Shown here in pieces: positions 34,132 through 43,334 of a DNA stretch of 64,000 bases. This DNA comes from Citricoccus muralis (GTDB taxonomy: Bacteria > Actinomycetota > Actinomycetes > Actinomycetales > Micrococcaceae). How positions within the stretch are numbered: the first letter of the stretch is position 1; each line of letters begins with the position of its first letter. Under the pieces are notes generated by a model. That model saw only the letters and a list, made by a program, of their open reading frames with translations, did not search any database and was not told the DNA's origin. The stretch spans positions 2,790,001-2,854,000 of the forward strand of contig NZ_CP121252.1 in assembly GCF_029637705.1 (NCBI RefSeq), in the 5' to 3' direction. A program made the translations under genes and the position numbers.

Positions 34132-35127
34132 TCAGATGGCGCATCCTGAGACGACTGCGGCCAGCGCCGCTCCGTGGGCGATGGCGCTGGTGACGATCAG
34201 CACTGCGATGATCGCGCTCAACGCGACCGCTCCCAGAATCCCTTGCCTCGGGTTCACTGGCGAGATCAGCTGTCGCACCCGGTCCGGTCCGGCGGCCAGC
34301 ATCACCCTGTGTGCTCCTGGCGTGGTGCTGGCGGTGCGCTGGTCACTGCTTGCCTCCCCCATGACCAACAGCGCCGAGGCCAGTGCGCGGGTGCCGGTAC
34401 GGCGTCGAGCGGCGTTGTCTGCGGAGACCTCCAGGTAGTGCGGCACCGCGTCAGTTATGGCAGCAGCGAACGGCACCCACCGCAGCGGGCCGGTGATGCT
34501 GCCGATGAAGTCCAGGACCAGATGATGACGCTCACGCAGATGCGTCGCCTCATGGGCGAGCACCGCGCGCATCTGCTGCTCGTCCAGCGTCGCGAGCAGC
34601 CCCGTGGAGACCACGATGCCCCAGCGGTCCCTGCCCAGCGCGAATGCCGACGGTGCTGAATCTTCGACCACGGTAACCAGGTGCCCATCAATGATCTGCC
34701 GACGGCCCACCGGCAGCAGCGACCGGCACGTGTCGCGCAGCGATCTCTGCCGCTTCCAGGCCGCCCTCAGGCCCAGGACCACCACGAGCAGCACCGCCGC
34801 AGCGGGAGCGAAGAGGAAGGCAACAGCAGGGATGACGGTCTGCAGTGCGAAATCGGCTGTAAAGGGGTTCGAGGCCTCCAAGCACCGCTGACACACCTCG
34901 GCCACTGGGGCGGGCAGCGGGCTCGGTCCGGTCAGCGACCAGGCCAGGAACAGTCCTGCGGCCAGCACTGAGGCCAGCCAGAGCACCAGACTCAGCGCAA
35001 GGCCCAGCACCGCCAGGCGGGGGAAACGGATCAGCACTGGCGCCGCAGCGCGGATCAGCGGACGCCCCAGCACGGCCGCGGCCAGCACGGCGATGATCAT
35101 CAGCATGGAGAGCAGCAGTGGACTCAC
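34132..35127 (-). CDS. M56-type membrane metalloprotease (BlaR1-like sensor)
   Basis: A 331-residue membrane protein with hydrophobic segments near residues 4-20, 38-62, 95-120 and about 295-325. The zinc protease motif HEATHLRERHH lies near residue 190, followed by a downstream Glu in YLEVSADNAARR. It starts with GTG overlapping the blaI stop by 4 bp. In BlaR1/MecR1-like pairs the protease removes the BlaI repressor after an extracytoplasmic signal. No penicillin-binding sensor domain is present; a CQRC pair in the extracytoplasmic loop (about 79-82) could sense thiol redox state or metal. Confidence 0.85.
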   Translation of the reverse strand: MSPLLLSMLMIIAVLAAAVLGRPLIRAAAPVLIRFPRLAVLGLALSLVLWLASVLAAGLFLAWSLTGPSPLPAPVAEVCQRCLEASNPFTADFALQTVIPAVAFLFAPAAAVLLVVVLGLRAAWKRQRSLRDTCRSLLPVGRRQIIDGHLVTVVEDSAPSAFALGRDRWGIVVSTGLLATLDEQQMRAVLAHEATHLRERHHLVLDFIGSITGPLRWVPFAAAITDAVPHYLEVSADNAARRRTGTRALASALLVMGEASSDQRTASTTPGAHRVMLAAGPDRVRQLISPVNPRQGILGAVALSAIIAVLIVTSAIAHGAALAAVVSGCAI

Positions 35128-35513
35128 GGTGCACCCTGGGAGTCTTCACCGGCGAGGTACGAGCGCAGCAGGTTCCGCTCCTCCGCGGGCATGGTGTCGA
35201 CGAAATGCAGGATGGAGGCGGTCCGGTCTCGACTGACTCCCAGCGCCTGGCGCATCAGGCCCGCGGTGTGTTCCTCGCGGGTGCGCTGGGGCAGATACCG
35301 CACCGAACGTCCCTCGCGAGTCGGCGCCACCAGGCCCTTGCGCTCGAGATTGCCCATCACTGTGGCGATGGTGGTGTAGGCAGGGCTGCTGGGCAGCTGA
35401 TCCATGACCTCCCGGACGGTGTGCCCAGAATGGTCCCACAGCAGGTCCATGACCTGTTGCTCCAAGGGCCCAAGCCGTTCGGCGGACACCCGGGTCTGAC
35501 GCGCTGCGCTCAT
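35124..35513 (-). CDS. blaI: BlaI/MecI/CopY-family repressor
   Basis: A 129-residue winged-helix repressor from ATG 35513, which overlaps the stop of the CPVC membrane protein gene (ATGA). Family marks are LGPLEQQVMDLLWDHSGHTVREVMDQL, AYTTIATVMGNLERKGLV (recognition helix) and REGRSVRYLPQRTREEH. It lies between the membrane protein gene and the M56 protease gene. The three ACTAT-N5-ATAGT sites at 36114-36160 are its probable operators, so it would control both divergent operons. Confidence 0.9.
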   Translation of the reverse strand: MSAARQTRVSAERLGPLEQQVMDLLWDHSGHTVREVMDQLPSSPAYTTIATVMGNLERKGLVAPTREGRSVRYLPQRTREEHTAGLMRQALGVSRDRTASILHFVDTMPAEERNLLRSYLAGEDSQGAP

Positions 35514-36091
35514 GCCAGCACCAGGTTCTTCCGGGGGCGCACGGCGCAGGCGACCTGGCCTTTGAGTCGCCAGGTCAGCGCGACCCCGGTGAGGACCAGG
35601 GCGCCGACCGCAAGGATGGGCTGAAGCGGCGTGAAGTAGGTGATGGCTCCAGAGTATCCGAGGGCGATGAGCGCGATCTTGTTGCATACCGGGCAGCCCA
35701 CTGCGAACCAGGCCAGCACGGTCCCGATCATCCCGAAGCGGCTGCTGCGCCTGTCTCCAGGAGAGGAACTTCTGCTGTCTTCATCGGCTGCCAGCGACGA
35801 CGGCCCCACACCGGGTCCATCCGGGGTCGATGCCCGCACATAGGTCGCCAGCAGCATCCCGCTGAGCACGGAAGTCAGAATCCAGACGGGGTAGTTCCAC
35901 CACACCGGCGGGATCTCGCGGGAGAAGAGTGAATTGGGGATGAGCACTGTCGCGATCCCCACCAGCAGCCCGACAGCGGCGGCGGCGATGGTCGCCACGA
36001 TGATCTGTCGCGGGGTCCAGGAGCGCAGCGCCTGGGCCGCGAGCACCATCGAGGCCTTCCAGGATGCTAGCCGTGTCGAGAGTGAGGTCAT
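35510..36091 (-). CDS. Membrane protein with CPVC motif
   Basis: A 193-residue protein with four hydrophobic segments (about 28-50, 65-83, 118-132 and 150-170). The motif AVGCPVCNKIALIALGYSGA puts a C-x-x-C pair at a membrane border, a pattern seen in small thiol-redox or metal-handling membrane proteins. The loop before it is Ser/Asp-rich. It is the first gene of the leftward operon with blaI and the M56 protease. With the divergent DsbA-like and CcdA-like genes it suggests an extracytoplasmic thiol-redox function. Confidence 0.7.
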   Translation of the reverse strand: MTSLSTRLASWKASMVLAAQALRSWTPRQIIVATIAAAAVGLLVGIATVLIPNSLFSREIPPVWWNYPVWILTSVLSGMLLATYVRASTPDGPGVGPSSLAADEDSRSSSPGDRRSSRFGMIGTVLAWFAVGCPVCNKIALIALGYSGAITYFTPLQPILAVGALVLTGVALTWRLKGQVACAVRPRKNLVLA

Positions 36092-36113
36092 GACTCCATG
36101 ATGCCTCAGTTCG

Positions 36114-36160
36114 ACTATCTTGCATAGTTACTATGCAAGATAGTTACTATGGTGCGTAGT
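36114..36160. promoter_or_regulatory. Three BlaI-type operators at 16-bp spacing
   Basis: ACTATCTTGCATAGT (36114-36128), ACTATGCAAGATAGT (36130-36144) and ACTATGGTGCGTAGT (36146-36160) are each ACTAT-N5-ATAGT-like half-palindromes, separated by single bases. The first two are also reverse complements of each other. They sit in the divergent gap between the leftward blaI operon and the rightward DsbA-like operon. Confidence 0.85.
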
Positions 36161-36187
36161 ATGAGTGCTCATCGTCGAAAGGACGCC

Positions 36188-36973
36188 ATGTCCAACCTCA
36201 CCCCCACCGTCCAGAAGCCCAGTCGCCGGAAGAAAGCAGTGCTGCCGCTGGTCGTGATCATCATCGCTGCAGCATTGATCGCGTTCGTCCTCTGGCAGCG
36301 CATCGACAGTGACGCCTCGGAATCAACGCCAAACACGGCCGACCAAGGTGCCCCCGAGGAGGGCACCCCGGCGGAAGGCCCAGTGGAGGTACCCGAGGGA
36401 GGCGCTGAGCCCGAGGCGGAGGACATGAGCGACATTGAGCGTCGCGATCCGGATGATCTTCTCGCGGTCGGTCCTGTGGACGCTCCGGTGGCGATCGTGA
36501 TGTTCAGCGACGCCCAGTGCCCTTTCTGCGCCACCTGGTACGACCAGACGCTGCCCACCATGATGGACTACGTCGAGGACGGTGACCTGCGCATCGAATG
36601 GCGTGATGTCAACGTCTTCGGAGAAGCCTCGGAGCGTGCCGCTCGGGCCACCTACGCCGCCGCGATGCAGGACCGCTTCATGAAGTATCACGGACTGCTC
36701 TTCGAAGACGGAGAGACCCTTCCCGAATCTGGACTCACCGAAGAAGGGTTGGTCGGTCTGGCTGAGCAGGTGGGTCTCGATACCGCTCAATTCGAAGAAG
36801 ATATGAACTCCCCCGCCGTCGCCGAGCAGATCGCCGCCAATGCGCAGGAGGGCCGGGACATCGGGGCTTACTCCACCCCCGCATTCATCGTCTCTGGGGA
36901 GCCGATCGTCGGCGCACAGCCGACCGAGGTTTTTGTCTCTGCGGTCGATGACGCATTGGCCGAGAACCGCTGA
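36188..36973 (+). CDS. DsbA-like membrane-anchored thiol oxidoreductase
   Basis: A 261-residue protein from ATG 36188 (AAGGA before it). An N-terminal anchor (AVLPLVVIIIAAALIAFVLW, about residues 17-36) and an acidic linker precede a thioredoxin-fold domain with IVMFSDAQCPFCATWYDQT (CPFC near residue 118). The cis-Pro loop is GAYSTPAFIVSGEPI. These are marks of actinobacterial DsbA/DSBA-FrnE-like proteins. It should act outside the membrane. The stop overlaps the start of the CcdA-like gene (TGATG), so the two are coupled. Confidence 0.88.
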   Translation: MSNLTPTVQKPSRRKKAVLPLVVIIIAAALIAFVLWQRIDSDASESTPNTADQGAPEEGTPAEGPVEVPEGGAEPEAEDMSDIERRDPDDLLAVGPVDAPVAIVMFSDAQCPFCATWYDQTLPTMMDYVEDGDLRIEWRDVNVFGEASERAARATYAAAMQDRFMKYHGLLFEDGETLPESGLTEEGLVGLAEQVGLDTAQFEEDMNSPAVAEQIAANAQEGRDIGAYSTPAFIVSGEPIVGAQPTEVFVSAVDDALAENR

Positions 36974-37842
36974 TGGAGATCAGTCTGGTCACGGCCTTTC
37001 TCGGTGGAATGTTGGCACTGCTGAGCCCGTGCAGCGCCTTGCTTCTGCCAGCGTTCTTCGCCTCCACCGTCGGCGCGCGACTGAAGCTGCTGGTCCATGG
37101 ATCAACCTTCTACCTGGGGCTGATTCTCACTCTGGTGCCACTGGGACTGGGGTTGGGCGCGCTGGGCACACTCTTCATCGATCACCGCGAGGGATTGATC
37201 GTGGGCACCTCGGTCATCCTGATTCTGCTGGGTCTGGCCCAGATGGCGGGGATGGGGTTCGACTTCTCGAAGGCTCTCCCCGGGACTCAGCGGTTGCAGC
37301 ACCAGGCGCATTCCACAAGGGGGCTCCTTCGAACTTTCCTCCTCGGTGCGGCCAGCGGCGTGGCAGGCTTCTGCGCCGGCCCAATTCTGGGTGCGATCCT
37401 CACCCTGGCTGTCGCGCAGGGAAGCATCCCGCAAGCGGGCCTCATGCTCTCGGTCTATGGCGCGGGCATGGTGGTTCCCTTGGTGATTCTTGCCGCCCTG
37501 TGGGGACGCATCAGCGCCCAGTCGATGAGGCTGCTCCGTGGACGAGGTTTCACCCTCTTCGGCCGCCAGCTCCACACGACCTCGGTCCTCGCGGGAGGCT
37601 TGATCGCCGGGGTCGGCGTGTTGTTCTGGACCACCAACGGCCTGGTGACCGCGCCTTCCCTGGTGCCAAGTCAGACGCAGAGCTGGTTGCAGTCGATGAG
37701 CTCCTCGGTCTCTGGGCCAGTAGTAGACATTCTCCTGATCCTGGGGGTCTCCGGAGCGATTCTTCTCGTCTGGGCCCTGATCCGTCGCCGCACCCGAGAC
37801 ACCCAGCACCACGCCGACGGCCTCCGGAAGGAGAGTTCGTGA
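36973..37842 (+). CDS. CcdA/DsbD-like transmembrane electron carrier
   Basis: A 289-residue polytopic protein with about seven hydrophobic segments. The paired cysteines of CcdA-type reductant carriers lie in LALLSPCSALLLPAF and VAGFCAGPILGAILT. It would pass electrons from cytoplasmic thioredoxin across the membrane to the DsbA-like partner encoded just upstream. It overlaps the genes on both sides (TGATG junctions). Cytochrome c biogenesis is less likely, as no ccs genes are near. Confidence 0.87.
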   Translation: MEISLVTAFLGGMLALLSPCSALLLPAFFASTVGARLKLLVHGSTFYLGLILTLVPLGLGLGALGTLFIDHREGLIVGTSVILILLGLAQMAGMGFDFSKALPGTQRLQHQAHSTRGLLRTFLLGAASGVAGFCAGPILGAILTLAVAQGSIPQAGLMLSVYGAGMVVPLVILAALWGRISAQSMRLLRGRGFTLFGRQLHTTSVLAGGLIAGVGVLFWTTNGLVTAPSLVPSQTQSWLQSMSSSVSGPVVDILLILGVSGAILLVWALIRRRTRDTQHHADGLRKESS

Positions 37843-39119
37843 TGATCCCTCGACAGTCAGTCCTCTCGGACTCCCGTGCAGCTGCGCTCTTCGGAATCTT
37901 GGTCCTTGGCCTGGGCGCTTGTTCAGCTCCATCAGACCAGGACCCCTCGGGCGCGGCAGAGACGAGCCCGACGGTGTCCATCGATAGTGAACCGGCCCAG
38001 GTGCAGACACCGGCCGAGGAGGCAGACCTGGACGCCATCCACCTCCCCACACATCTGACGCACCTGATCAGCGTGGACCCTCACTGGGACACTCCCCCAC
38101 AGGTCCACGATGACGTCTTCCTCGCCCCCGGGGAACAGGACGGAAAGCTGGTCTTCAGCGCTGTGGATGCAGATGGAACAGTCCTGTGGACTGCGGAACG
38201 CCCGTTGAGCTGTTCTGGCTTCGCGCTGAGCAGTGCTGATGGTCGCCCCGTGGCCGTACTGACTGATCTCAGCGAGCCAGGCGAGTCCGGGGATTCCAAC
38301 AGCGAAGAGGATGCTGGGCCAGCAGGAGCCCCTTTGGGGACCACCACTGCGACCGCCTATGACCTGCACACCGGCGAGCAGGTCTGGGGCCCCGTGGAGG
38401 TGCCCGGGCCACATCAGGGCCCCGGACTGGTGTTTGCCGAACGTAGTGACGAACCATTGGGAGAGACCGGACAGCGAGTCGCCCTGGACGCGTCGACCGG
38501 TGAACGCCGTCATGAGGGTGAACACGTGATCGGTGAGTACTTCGGAACGACTGTCATTACCGACGAGGGGGATCTCATCGCCTCGGCCAGCGGCAGCTCC
38601 GAGGATCAGTGGAGCACGCAGGCACCGAGTGCCACCACTGCTGACGACGCGGCAGCGCTTGTCAGTCCGGCGACGAATCGGTTGCCTCCTGGGAAAGCGC
38701 TCATCGGCTCACCCGACGGTGGCTACGACCTGTGGGACCTCACCTCCGGGCAGACGCTGGCCGAAGAAGTCGATGACGCGATGTTCGATGTGATGTCCCA
38801 GACCTGGGTGGCGGTGCGAGAGGACGAACTCACAGGACTCGACGTCGACGGCGAGGAACTGTGGTCCATCGACGCCACCGACGCACCCAGACTCCTAGGG
38901 GTGGGAGGCGTGATGGCCTATGTCCTCACTGACGAAGAGAACCTCGAGATCTACAACGTAGTCACCGGCAACACCGCACGGGTCTATGACCCACTGGAAG
39001 AAGGCGCCACAGCCATCCCCCTGGCCTTCACAGAATCCGGTGCCACAGCGATCGACACGGGAAACGAGTTGCTTCTCGTCACTGATGTACCGCGTCCTGC
39101 GGAGAACGACGCAGACTGA
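37842..39119 (+). CDS. Secreted lipoprotein with beta-propeller-like repeats
   Basis: A 425-residue protein from ATG 37842 (GGAAGGAGAG upstream, overlapping the CcdA-like stop). A signal peptide ends in lipobox LGLGACSAP. The mature part has repeated blades with Trp/Gly corners (DADGTVLWTAERPL, TGEQVWGPVEVPG, GYDLWDLTSGQ, DGEELWSIDATD), as in PQQ-like beta-propellers. It carries few cysteines. It is third gene of the rightward DsbA-like/CcdA-like operon and may be a surface substrate or sensor. No specific function is recognised. Confidence 0.7.
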   Translation: MIPRQSVLSDSRAAALFGILVLGLGACSAPSDQDPSGAAETSPTVSIDSEPAQVQTPAEEADLDAIHLPTHLTHLISVDPHWDTPPQVHDDVFLAPGEQDGKLVFSAVDADGTVLWTAERPLSCSGFALSSADGRPVAVLTDLSEPGESGDSNSEEDAGPAGAPLGTTTATAYDLHTGEQVWGPVEVPGPHQGPGLVFAERSDEPLGETGQRVALDASTGERRHEGEHVIGEYFGTTVITDEGDLIASASGSSEDQWSTQAPSATTADDAAALVSPATNRLPPGKALIGSPDGGYDLWDLTSGQTLAEEVDDAMFDVMSQTWVAVREDELTGLDVDGEELWSIDATDAPRLLGVGGVMAYVLTDEENLEIYNVVTGNTARVYDPLEEGATAIPLAFTESGATAIDTGNELLLVTDVPRPAENDAD

Positions 39120-39427
39120 ATATTCAGCGCGCACAAGCCGATGCACAGCTTCGAGAACACGCGGCCCAGCATGCAGGCCACTTCTGACAATGACCAGGGA
39201 TGAGTAGGCCTCAGGATTCCTACCAGGCGTCTGATAGCGCCAGTTATTACGCGGCCACCATGGGAAACCAAAGTCTCTCGATAAAGCGAGCATGAGGCGT
39301 GCCGACTCGATCAGCTTTCCTTAAGTCTCACCCTGTAGTTTGATTTTCAGGAGTATTCACAATCGCTCACGCTCCTGCCGGACCGTTCCCTGCAGAAATC
39401 GATGCGATGGATGACGTGGATGGGGCG
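39120..39427. other. Intergenic region without recognised features
   Basis: About 300 bp between the propeller lipoprotein gene and the IS3 end. I see no gene, strong hairpin or operator. Confidence 0.5.
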
Positions 39428-39455
39428 TGAGGAACGAACTGGTGACAGGTTCGGT

Positions 39456-40334
39456 TTAGGCCGCGAGCGTGAGCGGCTCGGTTAGTTTCGCTTCGAACTC
39501 GATGGGCGTCAAGCCGCCGAGGGCGTCCTGGGCTCGCTGGCGGTGATACTTCCTCTCGATCCACACGACGATCGCCAGCCGCAGCTCCTGCCGCGTCGTC
39601 CACCGTTGCTGATTGAGCACGTTCGTTTGAAGCAGGGACCAGAAGCTCTCCATGGCCGCGTTGTCGCCGGCCGCGCCGAGGCGGCCCATCGAGCCGACCA
39701 TGTCGTGAAGTCGCAACTCGCGAGCCATCGCCCTGCTTCGAAACTGGGTGCCCCTATCGGCGTGCAGGATGCAGCCGGCAACCTCACCGCGGCGAGTGAC
39801 GGCGTTGCGGACGGCGTAGACGGCCAGCTTCGCGGTCATCCGATCCGAGATCGAGTAACCGACGATGCGGTTGGAGAACACGTCCTTGATCGCGCAGCAG
39901 TAGAGCTTGCCCTCGGTGGTGGTGCGGTGCTCGGTGATGTCGGTCAGCCACACCCGGTTCGGTGCGTCGGCGCGGAAGACGCGCTTCACGTGGTCATCGA
40001 ACACCGGAGGGCCAGCCTTCTTACCTTTCCCGCGCCGGCGGCGCTGCGCGGACGAGAGGATCCCGGCCTGCGAGCACAGCTTCCAGGACGTGCGCCTGCT
40101 CATCCGTCACCCCGCCCGGCGGGCTTCGTCGGCGAGGTATCGGTATCCGAACGTCGGGTCGTCATGGTGCGCGTCATGCAGCGCTTTGATCCGATACGCA
40201 CGGAGCACGTCCGCCTCCCGGACAGGCGCTTTGCGCCACCGGTAGTAGGGCTGTCTTGCGAGCTTGAGGACCCGGCACGACACCGTGACGGGAATCCCCG
40301 CGTCGGCGAGCTCAGATACGAGCGGGTACGTCAT
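39456..40334 (-). pseudogene. IS3 transposase OrfB with in-frame stop
   Basis: Two parts in the same frame are separated only by TGA at 40107-40109: HHDDPTFGYRYLADEARRAG before, and MSRRTSWKLCSQAGILS after. The rest is normal: catalytic Asp in NRVWLTDITEH, Asp in LHADRGTQF, Glu in DNAAMESFWS. A point mutation has inactivated this copy. Confidence 0.85.
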
Positions 40335-40636
40335 TTTGGGGAGCCACCGAGTTTCAGGTTCGCCTGCGACAGATACGCCGCCGCACGGCGTAGGACCTCG
40401 TTCTCCTGCTCCAGCAACCGGATCCGCTTCTTCAGCTCCCGAGCCTCGGCCGCGTCCGCCGCGGTCTGACCAGGTCGATTGCCGTCTTCGACATCGGCCT
40501 GGCGGAGCCAGTTCTGCAGGGTTGCTTCACTGATGCCGAAGTCGGTGGCGATCTGTTTGATGGTGACGCCGCTCTCGCGGCTACGAGCGACCGCGACAAC
40601 GTCTTCGCGGAACTCTCTGGGATAGGGACCGGGCAT
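40331..40636 (-). CDS. IS3 transposase OrfA
   Basis: 101 residues from ATG 40636 (GGGGAGG upstream). HTH region IKQIATDFGISEATLQNWLRQ and zipper region ELKKRIRLLEQENEVLRRAA. It overlaps orfB by 4 bp. Confidence 0.82.
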   Translation of the reverse strand: MPGPYPREFREDVVAVARSRESGVTIKQIATDFGISEATLQNWLRQADVEDGNRPGQTAADAAEARELKKRIRLLEQENEVLRRAAAYLSQANLKLGGSPK

Positions 40637-40925
40637 GATGACATCCTCCCCGCCAGCGCCTCCCGGCACTAACGATCAGTTGTCACCGATTCGTTCCTCA
40701 CGCCCTTACGATCTCGCCGATGTCTCCGCTAACATTGACATTTGAGTACGTCATCCACACCCCGACGCTGACTCCCCACTCCCAGCGGAATCACGTCATC
40801 GCGCTCTTTGATCGCCAGTCTCCCCGACTGGCCTACAGTCCTCCGGCACCAACCTGTCGTCCGCAGGTGCACACTGTGAGAACACTCCCACCGTGATGAG
40901 CGGATTCATACCGAGGCCACATCTT

Positions 40926-41963
40926 CTACTGGCGAGCTCGGGCTGTCGAGGAGAACAGATTCAAGCCGAGCTTATGGGAAAGGTGCCGAGTCGCGTGAAC
41001 CCCGCGCACGCTGTTCCCTGCCGGATCAAGAGGTGGAGAAAAGGTCGCAAGACTGCCCTTGCCCGGGGCGATGGTGACAATGCCGCCGGCCACTCCGCTC
41101 TTACCCGGCATCCCAATCTCGAAGAGCCAATCGCCACTGGCTTCGTACATGCCGGTGCTCGCCATGACCGAGAGCACGTCCCGGCTGACATCAGCACCCA
41201 CCACCTGTGTCCCGGTAATCGGATGGACACCACCGTTTGCCAGCGTCGCTCCCATGATCGCCAGATCTTCCGTAGTAACACGCAGCGAGCACTGCCGAGT
41301 GTAAAGCTCGGTCACGCGAGCCGGATCAACGGTGATATGACCATAGCTCTGCAGCAACCGAGCGATGCTCAGGTTGCGCATATTCGTCTCCATCTCGGAG
41401 GCGTAGACCCCTTCGTCGAGCTCCAGATCACGGCCGGCGAAAGCTGAAAGCCCCTGGAGGATGAACTCCCACTTCTCCTCCCAGGTCGACCCGGAAACCA
41501 GGGACGTCGTGGCCAGGGCGCCAGCGTTGACCATCGGGTTCATCGTGTGACCCTCATTCAACTCGATAGCCATCACCGAGTTAAACGGCAGCCCCGTGTT
41601 GTTGACACCGATTCGCTCACGCACCTCCTCGTGGCCCACGGCGTCACAGACCAGCGCATAAACGAAGGCTTTAGCGATCGACTGAATCGAGAACTCTTGC
41701 TGCGAATCACCACTACTGAACCTGCTCCCCGTCGCCGAGGCCAGCGTCAAACCGAACCACCCAGGATCCGCCTCAGCCAGCTTCGGAATGTAACTCGCAA
41801 CAGTCCCCTCCGACAGATCCACGTGCATCTCATACGTCTGCTGCATCATGTTCTCAACGACCGCTGCCTCAGGAAGGTCTCCCGTGGAGACCACGTCAGT
41901 TTCCAAGTGACCTTGATCGCGCGCGTACGGGAACAAGACCGGATTCTTCGGATGATTCGACAT
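40926..41963 (-). CDS. glsA: Glutaminase (serine-type)
   Basis: Hydrolyses glutamine to glutamate and ammonia; bacterial GlsA also helps acid resistance. The 345-residue protein is of the beta-lactamase-like class. The catalytic Ser-x-x-Lys is in FSIQSIAKAFVYAL, followed by the block LPFNSVMAIELNEG, NPMVNAGALATTSL, and the C-terminal GMPGKSGVAGGIVTIAPGKG. All parts of the family are present. It is flanked by an IS3 copy and a 540-bp gap and has no obvious link to the metal genes around it. Confidence 0.93.
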   Translation of the reverse strand: MSNHPKNPVLFPYARDQGHLETDVVSTGDLPEAAVVENMMQQTYEMHVDLSEGTVASYIPKLAEADPGWFGLTLASATGSRFSSGDSQQEFSIQSIAKAFVYALVCDAVGHEEVRERIGVNNTGLPFNSVMAIELNEGHTMNPMVNAGALATTSLVSGSTWEEKWEFILQGLSAFAGRDLELDEGVYASEMETNMRNLSIARLLQSYGHITVDPARVTELYTRQCSLRVTTEDLAIMGATLANGGVHPITGTQVVGADVSRDVLSVMASTGMYEASGDWLFEIGMPGKSGVAGGIVTIAPGKGSLATFSPPLDPAGNSVRGVHATRHLSHKLGLNLFSSTARARQ

Positions 41964-42505
41964 GACTCAAGCGTACTGAGATCACAGCCACGCCACACGA
42001 TGCACGACAGCATTGCCGCGCCAATTCCGCTGTCTCCGGCCGCGAACATCACACATAGAGGAACTGCCGCTGCAGCATATGAAGTCCTACTCGGCTCGCC
42101 CAGAACGCCTCTAATAAGTGACGTCTTACGCCTGCCCGAGAGTTTGGTTATCCTCGATGGGCCCGAAAAGCCTACCGACTCTGTGAACTTGGTGGATTAC
42201 CGCTAGACGGGCGACGTGGGATTCTCTCACCAAGCCGAGTCGTAGCATCCGTAAGCATTTTCCCTAACTGCTCGTGGTGTGACCCCTAATTTTAGGTCCA
42301 CCGGTTGGACTGGTGCCCGCGTCGCGGAATCACCCTCACCGACTGTTCGAGCCCCTGAGGATTACGACAAGTTAGTGAGACAGACTGCGCCTTAGCGAAA
42401 TGTCACTCCCCAGGTCAGCGGCTGACCCGTATGACAAGTTCCGCGAGATCCTACAGGCGTAAAAGAGGGTATACCCGTGTGGTGGCCTTGGATGCAGCGT
42501 GCTGG
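41964..42505. other. Gene-free region upstream of glsA
   Basis: About 540 bp with no convincing frame. The only structured site is GGGTATACCC near 42470, which recurs near 50738 before the DUF326 copper protein gene. The rest looks like decayed sequence. Confidence 0.5.
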
Positions 42506-43147
42506 TTACTCAGTCAGAAGGCTTTCACCTTTGGCGTCCAGGAGTTGTTCGATCTCGTGCATCTCAGCGGTTTGGATGTCGATCATTTGTTGGGCTAGGT
42601 CCACTAGAGGTTGGTAGCCGCCGTTGTCGATTTGGTCGTGGGTCATGGCAATGGCCCCTTGGTGGTGGAAATGCATCAGCTGGAGAAATCGGGTGTCTGC
42701 TTCCTCGCCCGCAAGTGTTTCCAGTTGGTCCAGCTGTTCTGGGGTGATCATGCCATTGGCGATGTGGGGGGCATGATGTGCCATCAGGTCGTGTTGGTCC
42801 CATTGCTCAGCCCAGCCGACCATGCTGTCGATTTCTTCTTGTTGGCCGACTTTGATCCGGTCGGCTAAGTCCGCGGTGGTTGCGCTGGTGCCCTCGGCGG
42901 TCAGGATGATCTCACTCATGTCCACGGCTTGTTGATGATGTGGTGTCATCATCGCCACAAAGTGCAGGTCCACCTCGTTGACTTCTGCGGGTTGATTGGC
43001 TCCGGCTGTCACTGCGACACCATCCATATCGGTCTGAGGGGCGTTTGTGGCGTCTTGGTCTTGTCCGGCGCATGAGACCACACTGGCCCCCAGTACCGCA
43101 ACGGCAATCAAGCCGGTGATGCGGCGCCGTAGTGGTGTTCCTGTCAT
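42506..43147 (-). CDS. DUF305 lipoprotein (copper-associated)
   Basis: A 213-residue secreted lipoprotein: basic n-region, hydrophobic core and lipobox ASVVSCAGQ near residue 26. The ferritin-like DUF305 domain has two His/Met-rich repeats: HFVAMMTPHHQQAVDMSEI and LQLMHFHHQGAIAMTHDQI. These could bind copper. It lies downstream of csoR in the original copZ-copB-csoR order. DUF305 proteins are common in copper-resistance loci; binding is inferred from the residues. Confidence 0.88.
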   Translation of the reverse strand: MTGTPLRRRITGLIAVAVLGASVVSCAGQDQDATNAPQTDMDGVAVTAGANQPAEVNEVDLHFVAMMTPHHQQAVDMSEIILTAEGTSATTADLADRIKVGQQEEIDSMVGWAEQWDQHDLMAHHAPHIANGMITPEQLDQLETLAGEEADTRFLQLMHFHHQGAIAMTHDQIDNGGYQPLVDLAQQMIDIQTAEMHEIEQLLDAKGESLLTE

Positions 43148-43305
43148 GAATGGAGCCTTTCCACGACTGAAGTATCTGACGTAGCGTCCAAGATAGGACT
43201 ACCCCCTCAGAGTACCGTCGGGGCGTTGAGGACGTGTCCGTTGTGCTCAAGGTGTCTTCCACGCAGCGCCCTGGGGTCGAGACCCCGGTCCAGCTCAGGT
43301 TGGGA

Positions 43306-43334
43306 GCAGGTCAGCAGCCTGCTGACCTGCTTTT
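43306..43334. terminator. Hairpin between csoR and the DUF305 gene
   Basis: Stem GCAGGTCAGCA / TGCTGACCTGC with a 3-base loop. The T-run (TTTTA) follows on the plus-strand side, opposite to the direction of the flanking genes, so its use as their terminator is uncertain. Confidence 0.6.

Larger units (their letters stand above)
39428..40700 (-). mobile_element. IS3-family element with intact ends
   Basis: Imperfect terminal repeats: TGAGGAACGAACTGGTGACA at 39428 and, read inward, TGAGGAACGAATCGGTGACA at 40700. The similarity extends a few bases outward (GGGCG). OrfA is intact and orfB is broken by a stop codon. No clear target duplication was found. Confidence 0.8.

Noticed and set aside
36840-37841. 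Upstream extension of the propeller lipoprotein frame
   Set aside because: It overlaps the DsbA-like and CcdA-like genes in another frame; the signal peptide and ribosome site place the start at 37842.
43170-43215. Possible CsoR-type site upstream of the DUF305 gene (TACCCCCTCAGAGTA)
   Set aside because: Only one half fits the C-tract/G-tract pattern, so it is not symmetrical enough to call.
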